From Acidobacteriota bacterium (GTDB taxonomy: Bacteria > Acidobacteriota > Thermoanaerobaculia > Multivoradales > JAHEKO01): 9,698 nucleotides of DNA. Shown one piece after another: positions 1 to 5,981 of the stretch (position 1 is its first letter; the number at the start of each line of letters is the position of its first letter). Where the stretch lies: positions 1 through 9,698 of the forward strand of contig SBFI01000328.1 in NCBI GenBank assembly GCA_006227875.1, read 5' to 3'. The translations under genes and the position numbers were made by a program. The notes under the pieces are model-generated. The model was not told the DNA's origin. It ran no database searches and saw only the letters and a list, made by a program, of their open reading frames with translations.

Positions 1-779
1 ACAAAGACGGCAACCGTGCGGTCGGCAACGGCCCGGTTGAGCAGCGCCGCCACCACCGACGAGTCGACACCTCCCGAAAGCGCACACAGCACTCTTCCGG
101 TAGGCGCCTGGCGGCTGATGGCCTCGATCGCTTCGTCGACGTACGAGGCCATCTTCCAATCGCCGGCGGCGCCACAAACCCCATAGAGGAAGTTCCTCAA
201 TATCTCTCCCCCGGAGACCGTATGCGAGACCTCGGGATGAAACTGGATGCAATAGATCCGTCTCTCCGGGTTCTCGATCGCCACCACCGGGGCGTTGGTC
301 GTCGAGGCACAGACACGAAAGCCTTCCGGTAGCTCCCGCACCCGATCACCATGGCTCATCCATACGGTCTCTCTTGCCGCCAGACCATCGAAGAGGATGC
401 TGGACTCGACTACATCGATCTCGGCACGTCCGTACTCGCGCCGCTCGGAGCCCTCGACCTGTCCCCCGAGTTGGTGGGCCGTCAGATGCATCCCGTAGCA
501 GATCCCCAGGACAGGTATGCCGAGCTCGAAGATGCCGGCATCCACCTGCACCGCGTCCTGCTCGTACACACTTTGCGGGCCACCCGAAAGGATGACGCCG
601 ATGGGGTTTCTCCGGCTGATCGCCTCCGCATCGAAGTCATAGGGTTGGATCTCGCAGTAGACCCTGTTCTCCCGCACCCGGCGGGCGATCAGTTGGGTGT
701 ACTGACTCCCGAAGTCCAGGATGATGACGGTCTGGTGGCGGCCAGCCGCCTCGTTCGAGCTCTGAGAATCGTCAGTCAT
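1..779 (-). CDS. guaA: GMP synthase (glutamine-hydrolysing), 3' end outside window
   Basis: Converts XMP to GMP using ATP and glutamine in the cytoplasm, the last step of de novo guanine nucleotide synthesis. About 259 codons are present: the whole class I glutamine amidotransferase domain (roughly residues 17-205) and the start of the ATP-pyrophosphatase domain. Visible motifs are ILDFGSQYTQLIARR near the N-terminus, the oxyanion loop LSGGP, the nucleophile Cys94 in GICYGMH, WMSHGDRV, and His181/Glu183 in FHPEV completing the triad. The ATP-binding loop SGGVDSS lies at about residues 235-241. The family usually has about 510-530 residues, so half the protein, including the dimerisation domain, is off the left edge. 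The ATG at 779 is 16 bp downstream of the gpsA stop and has no strong Shine-Dalgarno; guaA is the last visible gene of the cinA-plsY-gpsA-guaA operon. The His after YGM, where Gln is common, is a small oddity. Confidence 0.96.
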   Translation of the reverse strand, partial: MTDDSQSSNEAAGRHQTVIILDFGSQYTQLIARRVRENRVYCEIQPYDFDAEAISRRNPIGVILSGGPQSVYEQDAVQVDAGIFELGIPVLGICYGMHLTAHQLGGQVEGSERREYGRAEIDVVESSILFDGLAARETVWMSHGDRVRELPEGFRVCASTTNAPVVAIENPERRIYCIQFHPEVSHTVSGGEILRNFLYGVCGAAGDWKMASYVDEAIEAISRQAPTGRVLCALSGGVDSSVVAALLNRAVADRTVAVF

Positions 780-795
780 TCAGGTCGGTTCCATG

Positions 796-1806
796 TCAAA
801 GGGCGAGCTCGGATTTGAGCTCGCGTGTCATCAGCTCGCGAATGGTATCTTGCGGCGACTTGCCTTCGTAGATGAGCGCCATCATCTGTTCGCAAATCGG
901 CATCTCGATATCCTGCTGCTCCGCAAGGCGGGTGATCGAGAGTGAGTTGCGCACCCCTTCTGCCACCATCGAAGTTTCCCCCTGAATCTCCTCCAGAGTT
1001 CTCCCCGCGGCCAGCTCCATACCGGTACGCCGATTCCTCGACAGCCCCCCGGTACAGGTCAGCACCAGGTCGCCAAGCCCGGCGAGACCGGCAAAAGTTC
1101 TCGACTGGCCGCCGGAGGCGACTCCCAACCGCCTGATCTCGTGGAGACCCCTGGTGATCAGAGCTGCCAAGGTGTTGTGACCCAGACCCAGACCGGTGAC
1201 GATGCCGGCACCGATGGCGATGACGTTCTTGGCTGTCCCGGCGAGCTCGACACCGACGACATCGGTCGACGAGTAGAGCCGCAGCTTGTCGGTCGACAGC
1301 TGCTCGACCAGCCGAGATGCCAGCTCCTCGTGGCTCGAGGCGAGCACCGCCGCACTCGGGCAGCCGGCCGCCAACTCGGCGGCGAACGTGGGCCCCGAGA
1401 GCACCGCAAAATGGACTCTCCGATCGGCTGCGGCGGCCTCCTCCTCGGAAACCTGGCTCATCCGCGCCAGGCTCTCGGTCTCGATGCCTTTGGTGGCCGA
1501 GATGACGACCGGAGCGTCTTCGGCCATTGCCTCCTGCAGATAAAGACGTGTCACTTCACGATACCCGTGCGAGGGCACCACCACGAAGACGATCTTGCAG
1601 CCGGCCAGCGCGGAGACATCGGCTGTCGGCGTGACGTTGTCGGGGAATTCGACGCCCGGCAGGTAGATGCGGTTGCAGCGCTCCCCGGCCAGTTGCTCGG
1701 CCAGCTCCCGGCGGCGCGCCCAGAGTTGGACCGCGGCACCGGTCGAGGCCGCATGGATTGCCAAGGCGGTTCCCCAGGAGCCGGCACCCAAAACACCGAC
1801 ACGCAT
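796..1806 (-). CDS. gpsA: Glycerol-3-phosphate dehydrogenase [NAD(P)+]
   Basis: Reduces dihydroxyacetone phosphate to sn-glycerol-3-phosphate, the backbone for phospholipids; soluble enzyme. The N-terminal Rossmann domain opens directly with VGVLGAGSWGTALA (GxGxxG). Further family landmarks, numbered from the alternative start 3 bases upstream, are SATKGIE (Lys107), LSGPTFA (138-143), the catalytic lysine in GTAKNV (Lys194), the substrate loop ending ITRGLHE (Arg220) and GLAGLGDLVLTCTG. The length of 336 residues is normal for the family. Two ATGs stand in tandem at 1809 and 1806. I prefer 1806 because the strong Shine-Dalgarno AGGGAGG (1820-1814) is 7 nt from it but only 4 nt from 1809. Either start overlaps the plsY stop codon. 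The neighbour plsY consumes the product, so this pair supplies 1-acyl-glycerol-3-phosphate. The last codons contain an 8-bp inverted repeat. Confidence 0.97.
   Translation of the reverse strand: MRVGVLGAGSWGTALAIHAASTGAAVQLWARRRELAEQLAGERCNRIYLPGVEFPDNVTPTADVSALAGCKIVFVVVPSHGYREVTRLYLQEAMAEDAPVVISATKGIETESLARMSQVSEEEAAAADRRVHFAVLSGPTFAAELAAGCPSAAVLASSHEELASRLVEQLSTDKLRLYSSTDVVGVELAGTAKNVIAIGAGIVTGLGLGHNTLAALITRGLHEIRRLGVASGGQSRTFAGLAGLGDLVLTCTGGLSRNRRTGMELAAGRTLEEIQGETSMVAEGVRNSLSITRLAEQQDIEMPICEQMMALIYEGKSPQDTIRELMTRELKSELAL
803..824 (-). repeat. Inverted repeat at the 3' end of gpsA
   Basis: GCGAGCTC (803-810) and GAGCTCGC (817-824) form a perfect 8-bp stem with a 6-nt loop inside the last codons of gpsA. 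It ends 23 nt before the guaA ATG, so the guaA start is left free. Only a TTT follows on the transcribed side, so it is not a classical terminator; it could stabilise or partly attenuate the mRNA at the gpsA/guaA junction, or be a by-product of GAGCTC-rich codon use. Confidence 0.4.
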
Positions 1807-2435
1807 CATGCATCCTCCCTTCCGAGCCGCTCTCCCAATTTGCGCTCTTCCCGAGCTCGAAGACGCTTCAAGTTCGACCTGTGCTGGAAGATGATAAGGG
1901 CCGATGTTGCCGCCGCAAATCCCACCAGCGCCGGATCGAGCGCCTCTCCTCCACCGACACCATCGAACAGCAGAATCAGCAGGGGAAAGCTGGCGGTCGC
2001 CGTTACCGAGCCCAGAGAGACATAGCGGGTCGACGCCACCACCACCCCAAACACCACCAGGGCACCAAGGGCGGGCAGAGGGGCCAAAACGGCAAAGGCC
2101 CCGAAGCCGGTAGCCACCCCCTTGCCGCCCCGAAAGCCCAGGAATACGGGAAAGATATGCCCGAGGACGGCTGCGAGCCCCATGGCGCCCAGCCAGGCCG
2201 GGGGAACCGCCAGTTGTTGGCCGATCAGAATGGGTACCACTCCTTTGGCCAGATCCAGCAACAGGACCGCGACCGCCGGTTGCCAGCCCATGACCCGCAG
2301 CACATTTGTCGCCCCGACATTGCCGCTGCCGCTGCGGCGGATATCCCGACCCCGCAGACTGCGCCCGATCAGATAGCCAAACGGGATCGAGCCCACCAGA
2401 TACGAGCCCACGATCAGTAGTGCGAATCTCATCAT
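1806..2435 (-). CDS. plsY: Acyl-phosphate:glycerol-3-phosphate acyltransferase PlsY
   Basis: Integral membrane enzyme that transfers the acyl group of acyl-phosphate (made by PlsX, not in this window) to the sn-1 position of glycerol-3-phosphate. From the chosen start (209 residues) the protein begins MMRFALLIVGSYLVGSIPFG, the usual PlsY N-terminus in the first membrane segment. The three conserved loops are present: SGSGNVGATNVLR (about 35-47), GHIFPVFLGFRGGKG (92-106) and YVSLGSV (138-144). FQHRSNLKRL follows near the C-terminus, then a charged tail. Five or so hydrophobic segments alternate with these loops. An upstream ATG at 2471 would add 12 hydrophilic residues not seen in the family, so I reject it. 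The ATG at 2435 overlaps the cinA stop, giving translational coupling. A weak GAGGG lies about 11 nt upstream. The gene sits between cinA and gpsA. Confidence 0.95.
   Translation of the reverse strand: MMRFALLIVGSYLVGSIPFGYLIGRSLRGRDIRRSGSGNVGATNVLRVMGWQPAVAVLLLDLAKGVVPILIGQQLAVPPAWLGAMGLAAVLGHIFPVFLGFRGGKGVATGFGAFAVLAPLPALGALVVFGVVVASTRYVSLGSVTATASFPLLILLFDGVGGGEALDPALVGFAAATSALIIFQHRSNLKRLRAREERKLGERLGREDA
1813..1820 (-). promoter_or_regulatory. Strong ribosome binding site of gpsA
   Basis: AGGGAGGA on the minus strand, inside the last codons of plsY. Its GGAGG is 7 nt from the ATG at 1806 and 4 nt from the ATG at 1809, which decides for 1806. Confidence 0.7.
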
Positions 2436-3673
2436 CTCAGCAACCGCCCTCTGAGCATCTCCAGCGCCCATTGGCTGGCCAACCGGCGCACCCGGCGCCG
2501 ATCGCCGGGCAGATGCAGCTCCTGGTGATCGACGTCCTCCGACCCAGCCTCGGCCACCGCCACGTGTACCGTGCCCACCGGTTTTGCCGCCGTGCCACCC
2601 GACGGTCCGGCCACGCCGCTGATCGCCACCCCCAGATCGCTATTCAAACGTGCCACCACTCCCACCGCCATCTGCTCGACAACCTCGCGGCTCACCGCGC
2701 CGTGACGGTCCAGGGTGTCAGCCTTGACCCCGAGCAGCTCCCGCTTGAGGCGATTGGAGTAGGTGACGGTCGCCCCCTCGAAGAACTCGCTGCTGCCGGG
2801 AACCCGTGTCAACCGCTCGGCCACCAGGCCGCCGGTGCAGGACTCGGCGGTGGCCACCTTCTTGCCCGCCGCGCTCAGCAGCTCTCCGACCACACTCTCC
2901 AAGGTTCCGTCGGCATCCCGCGAGTAGGCCGCCCTGCCGACGAGGCCGGCGATGCGGTCGGTCATCGCCTCCAACTCCCTGGCCCGCTCTTCGGCTCGAC
3001 CCGTGACCAGTACTCTCACCTGGATATCCGCGGGCGAGGCCAGCACCGAGATCCTTTCTCTGCCGAACTCCTCGTAGGCGGGCTGGATCCTCTCCTCGAC
3101 CGTCGACTCGGAGAGGCACGCCACCCTGACGATCCCGGTTTCGGTCTGCAGGCCCTCGCTGTGCTCTTCGAGCCAGGGGATCAGGGACGATTCGATCATC
3201 CGCTCGAGCTCGGTGGGTACCCCCGGAAAGAGGAATAGGACGCAGTCGTCGGTGTCGATCTGCATCCCCGGTGCCGTTCCACGGCTGTTGATCAGCCAGG
3301 AGGCCCCCTCGATGAGCTCCGCCTGGCGGCGGTTTACCTCCGGCATCGACATACCGAACCGCTCGAACTTCCGCCTGATGTCGTCCAACATCTCGTCGTC
3401 GGCAATCAACCGGCGCTCGAGTGCCCGAGCCACCCCTTCGCGTGTCAGATCATCAGCGGTCGGGCCCAGACCGCCGGTGATCAGCAGCAGATCCACGACC
3501 CGGCTCAGCCGCCCGACCTCCTGCACGATCGCCTCGACGTCGTCTCCCGTCACCACCTTGCGCTGGAGCTCGACACCAAAGGCACCCAGGGTCCTGGTGA
3601 GCAGCAGCGAATTGGTGTCCAGCCGATCGGTACCCAGCAGCTCCGAGCCGACCGCCAGAATAGCCGCATCCAT
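2432..3673 (-). CDS. cinA: CinA-like protein, NMN deamidase (PncC) type
   Basis: Two-domain cytoplasmic enzyme of the CinA family. The N-terminal MoCF-like/COG1058 domain is linked to ADP-ribose pyrophosphatase activity and the C-terminal PncC domain deamidates nicotinamide mononucleotide, recycling NAD breakdown products. From the chosen start (413 residues, typical length) the first domain begins AAILAVGSELLGTDRLDTNS and carries LLITGGLGPTADDLTREG at about 62-79 and LFPGVPTELERM. The PncC domain has ATAESCTGGLVAERL (about 274-288), the active-site serine region, and AISGVAGPSGGT (350-361). An ATG at 3760 in the same frame would add 29 unlike-family residues and overlap the divergent gene, so I use 3673. 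There is no Shine-Dalgarno before 3673, but a promoter 8 bp away fits a leaderless transcript. First gene of the operon. The competence role implied by the name is not established outside a few species. Confidence 0.93.
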   Translation of the reverse strand: MDAAILAVGSELLGTDRLDTNSLLLTRTLGAFGVELQRKVVTGDDVEAIVQEVGRLSRVVDLLLITGGLGPTADDLTREGVARALERRLIADDEMLDDIRRKFERFGMSMPEVNRRQAELIEGASWLINSRGTAPGMQIDTDDCVLFLFPGVPTELERMIESSLIPWLEEHSEGLQTETGIVRVACLSESTVEERIQPAYEEFGRERISVLASPADIQVRVLVTGRAEERARELEAMTDRIAGLVGRAAYSRDADGTLESVVGELLSAAGKKVATAESCTGGLVAERLTRVPGSSEFFEGATVTYSNRLKRELLGVKADTLDRHGAVSREVVEQMAVGVVARLNSDLGVAISGVAGPSGGTAAKPVGTVHVAVAEAGSEDVDHQELHLPGDRRRVRRLASQWALEMLRGRLLR

Positions 3674-3680
3674 GGCGTGG

Positions 3681-3709
3681 ATCTTAGAGGAATCCAGGAG
3701 GTTTGACAG
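3681..3709 (-). promoter_or_regulatory. Sigma70-like promoter for cinA-plsY-gpsA-guaA
   Basis: On the minus strand, CTGTCA (3709-3704, 4 of 6) is separated by 17 bp from TAAGAT (3686-3681, 4 of 6). The expected start near 3674 is next to the cinA ATG at 3673, which itself lacks a Shine-Dalgarno. The -35 box overlaps the -35 box of the plus-strand promoter, so both cannot be bound by RNA polymerase at once. Confidence 0.45.
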
Positions 3710-3731
3710 CCCTTCGGTACGATCGTAGGAT
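3703..3731 (+). promoter_or_regulatory. Sigma70-like promoter for the exported pair
   Basis: A perfect -35 box TTGACA (3703-3708), a 17-bp spacer and a -10 box TAGGAT (3726-3731, 4 of 6 consensus). RNA should begin about 3738-3741, on or just before the ATG at 3741. No ribosome binding site can fit, so a leaderless mRNA is expected. Confidence 0.65.
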
Positions 3732-3740
3732 TCGGCTGCC

Positions 3741-4772
3741 ATGAATGCTCGCGCACCCATTCTTGTCGGACTTCTGCTCCTTGCGAGCCTCGCTTACGGC
3801 GCTCCGCCGGAGCTCGAGCTGGTGCAACCGGTACAGGCAAAAGAGGGTATTTTGCTGGTCAACGCCCCCCATCTGGCAACAGTCGAGCGACCCTCCGAAG
3901 AGCCCCAGGAGATCTCTCTCCGCACCGGCGAGCGGCTCACCGAGATCGCCGAGACCCGCCGGGGGTGGGTGGCGGCCGGTGTACGGGCCACCAAGCGCGG
4001 TCGCCGGGAGCTGGTGGTAGTGATGGAAGATGCCGCCGGGGTGGAGAGACTCGTCGCACCCAGCCGCCAGAAGAAGCGCCTCCGTATTCTGCCCACTCTT
4101 GTTGTCGACAAGGAAGAGCTCTCGGGCATCGCCTGGCTCGAGGGTGACGACATCCAATCACTCACTGTGCGCTTTGCCGACTGGAACGGCGCCGACTGGG
4201 GGTCGGTCAAGAAGGTCTCCCGGCCCGGCCGGGGCAGCCAGACGGGGCTGGTGGGGACGGTGCTTGCCGACGGCTCTCATCTCCTGGTGTGGAGTGTCTA
4301 CGACGGCTCCGACGACGAGATCGTGTGGAGCCGGCGCCGGGGGAGTAGCTGGAGCCGGCCAAAACGGCTGACGGCCAACAACAGGACCCCCGACACCATG
4401 CCTGCTGTCGTGTCGATGGGCAGCGGCGCCCTGGCCGTCTGGAGCCACTTCGACGGCGATGACTACCGGCTGATGTCGGCCCGGTTCGACGGACGCAGAT
4501 GGAAGCGACCCGAGCTCATCGGGCCGCCGGGCTCATTCGATCCCCGCTTTGTGGTGTTGGATAGTGGTCTCTTTCTCACCTACAAGAACGCCTGGCCCTC
4601 CGGCTGGTCGGTGTTGGAGATCGGGACCGGTGGCGACCCCAGGCGCCGTGCGGTCGTCCAGCAGCGACCCGACAACCGACCCGTGCTGGCCCGGCCCGGG
4701 AGTCGCGAGGTGACCCTGCTCTGGCCGCGCGAGGATGGTGTCCTCACCGTCGAATGGGAGCGCCTGCCGTGA
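3741..4772 (+). CDS. Exported Trp-rich repeat protein, probable small beta-propeller, function unknown
   Basis: I do not recognise a named family. Residues 1-20 look like a Sec signal peptide (hydrophobic PILVGLLLLASLAYG, then APP); there is no lipobox cysteine, so a free periplasmic or secreted protein is likely. Residues 25-110 are a charged N-terminal region. From about 116 to the end, five units of 30-50 residues follow a loose pattern: a hydrophobic strand, Gly, a second strand ending in Trp/Tyr, an acidic turn such as DGSDD or DGDD, another strand, then GxxWSRPKRL or GRRWKRPELI. Units begin near 116, 168, 220, 267 and 313; the last two are degenerate. This resembles sialidase/BNR-type propeller blades, but no clean Asp-box is present. 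The ATG follows a promoter so closely that there is no room for a ribosome binding site. The downstream SGNH hydrolase overlaps it by 4 nt, which suggests a shared exported role. Confidence 0.85.
   Translation: MNARAPILVGLLLLASLAYGAPPELELVQPVQAKEGILLVNAPHLATVERPSEEPQEISLRTGERLTEIAETRRGWVAAGVRATKRGRRELVVVMEDAAGVERLVAPSRQKKRLRILPTLVVDKEELSGIAWLEGDDIQSLTVRFADWNGADWGSVKKVSRPGRGSQTGLVGTVLADGSHLLVWSVYDGSDDEIVWSRRRGSSWSRPKRLTANNRTPDTMPAVVSMGSGALAVWSHFDGDDYRLMSARFDGRRWKRPELIGPPGSFDPRFVVLDSGLFLTYKNAWPSGWSVLEIGTGGDPRRRAVVQQRPDNRPVLARPGSREVTLLWPREDGVLTVEWERLP
4756..4760 (+). promoter_or_regulatory. Ribosome binding site deciding the GTG start of the SGNH hydrolase
   Basis: GGGAG lies 8 nt upstream of the GTG at 4769, inside the last codons of the preceding gene. 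It overlaps the alternative ATG at 4754-4756 and so cannot serve it. Confidence 0.6.
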
Positions 4773-5968
4773 GCGGCCGCCTCCACGTTGTTTTCTGGGT
4801 CGTGCTGCTCGTGAGCATGGCCCTCGGGTCCGAGCCGGCCCGTGCTCGACGCGTGGTAGTCGCTTTTGGCGACAGCATCACCGAGGGTAGCGATCGTTTC
4901 GACGAACAGGCCCTAGGCGGTTACCCCGGTCGCCTCGGCCCCATGCTTCAAAGTCACGCGGGATTTGAAGGCGTGGAAGTACTCAACAGAGGGGTCGGGG
5001 GTGAGACCACCTCCGCCGGTCTGAGTCGGCTCACCTCGGTGCTCAACTCGGTGGCCGACGACGAGGTTCTCTCGGTGATCATCGAGGGGACCAACGACGT
5101 CAACGACATCGTCAACGGTCGATCGTCGATCGAGTCCACCGTCAGAAATCTCGAGAGCATGGCTGCCAAGGTGCGGGCCCGCAGCTGGGAGCCGCTCTAC
5201 TCCACCGTCATTCCGCGCAAATCGGCTGCCAGAAAAGACGGTGACAACGAGGTGACCTTCGATCTCATCGTCGCCATCCGTGAGCAGACCTCCACCGGTC
5301 CCCGCCCGACCGCCGAGCCCTGGGAGGAGTTCTTCTACACCCCCAACAGAGAGCAGACAATCTACCAGGGCAACGACAGAACCGGTCACCCCAATGCCGC
5401 GGGTTTCCAGCTCCTGGCACGGCTGTTCCGCGACAAGCTCATCGGCGTCGACAGCATTGGTCCGGTCTTCAGCGGCGCCGAAAAGGCCGGTGCCAATAAC
5501 ACGATCAACGTCGGCGACTCACTGTCGGCCCTGCTCCACGAATCGGGCTCGGGCATCAACCTGGGCGAGACGTATTTCACCATCGATGGCCAGCAGCTCT
5601 CCACCAACGTGGGGGGAGACTCGCGGCGGGCGCAACTGAGCGCCTCGGTCAGCGGCTCGCTCAGCGCCACTCCCCAGGTCCGGATTCAGACCTCGGACCT
5701 GGCAGGCAATTCGAGGTCGATCCCCGTGGCTTCGTTTTCGTCCGGCGGTGGCGGTGGTGGCGGCGGCGGTGGTGGCGGCGGCGGCAAAGGGGACGTCAAC
5801 GGAGACGGTCGTGTCGATGGCGAGGACCTAGTGCTGGTGGGTCTCTGCTTTGGCACCTCGTCGGGCGACCCGCGCTACAACGGCGCCTGCGACCTCAACA
5901 ACGACGGCAAGGTAAACAACGCCGACCTGTCGATTCTCGAGAACAACTTCGGCAACAGAGGCAGCTAG
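4769..5968 (+). CDS. Exported SGNH/GDSL hydrolase with Ig-like segment, Gly linker and dockerin-type tail
   Basis: Predicted esterase/lipase-type serine hydrolase acting outside the cytoplasm; the substrate is unknown. With the GTG start it has 399 residues: signal peptide 1-26 (basic start, hydrophobic core, cleavage likely after ARA), SGNH domain about 28-225, an Ig-like beta segment about 230-325 containing SDLAGNS, a run of 14 glycines (326-339), and a dockerin type I-like tail (341-399). The SGNH blocks are VAFGDSITEG (Ser36), RGVGGETT, EGTNDVND (Asn109) and DRTGHPNAAG (Asp203, His207). The tail has two EF-hand-like loops, DVNGDGRVDGED and DLNNDGKVNNAD, plus two cysteines (360, 374). The GTG is chosen because GGGAG at 4756-4760 is 8 nt upstream and GTGA overlaps the previous stop; an in-frame ATG at 4754 adds five residues. 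No cohesin or other dockerin is visible, so a cellulosome should not be assumed. Confidence 0.92.
   Translation: MSGRLHVVFWVVLLVSMALGSEPARARRVVVAFGDSITEGSDRFDEQALGGYPGRLGPMLQSHAGFEGVEVLNRGVGGETTSAGLSRLTSVLNSVADDEVLSVIIEGTNDVNDIVNGRSSIESTVRNLESMAAKVRARSWEPLYSTVIPRKSAARKDGDNEVTFDLIVAIREQTSTGPRPTAEPWEEFFYTPNREQTIYQGNDRTGHPNAAGFQLLARLFRDKLIGVDSIGPVFSGAEKAGANNTINVGDSLSALLHESGSGINLGETYFTIDGQQLSTNVGGDSRRAQLSASVSGSLSATPQVRIQTSDLAGNSRSIPVASFSSGGGGGGGGGGGGGGKGDVNGDGRVDGEDLVLVGLCFGTSSGDPRYNGACDLNNDGKVNNADLSILENNFGNRGS
5744..5785 (+). repeat. GGN tract encoding 14 consecutive glycines
   Basis: Fourteen GGC/GGT codons in a row, forming a flexible linker between the Ig-like segment and the dockerin-type tail of the hydrolase. 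The codon mix is irregular, but the tract is low in complexity and could vary in length between strains. Confidence 0.9.
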
Positions 5969-5981
5969 AGGCTAGCCAGCC
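5960..5981. terminator. Hairpin spanning both convergent stop codons
   Basis: GCTAG (5964-5968) pairs with CTAGC (5972-5976) across a 3-nt loop, with an outer GGC/GCC stem (5960-5962 with 5979-5981) beyond a small internal loop. The TAG stops of the plus-strand hydrolase and the minus-strand phosphorylase are in the two arms. There is no T-run on either side, so this is at best a weak bidirectional terminator. Confidence 0.25.

Noticed and set aside
351..818. A 155-codon open frame opposite guaA
   Set aside because: Antisense shadow of the glutamine amidotransferase domain, with no independent support.
1141..2025. A 294-codon open frame opposite gpsA and the plsY end
   Set aside because: Spans a real gene junction on the other strand and looks like GC-rich antisense translation.
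2306..3238. A 310-codon open frame opposite cinA
   Set aside because: Antisense shadow of a well-supported gene; low-complexity composition and no recognisable motif or start signal.
3674..3760. The 29-codon N-terminal extension of cinA
   Set aside because: It does not match the family N-terminus, overlaps the divergent gene start and would read through both predicted promoters.
5786..5965. Evidence for a cellulosome
   Set aside because: One dockerin-like tail without cohesin, scaffoldin or glycoside hydrolases nearby is not enough; such tails occur widely in non-cellulosomal bacteria.
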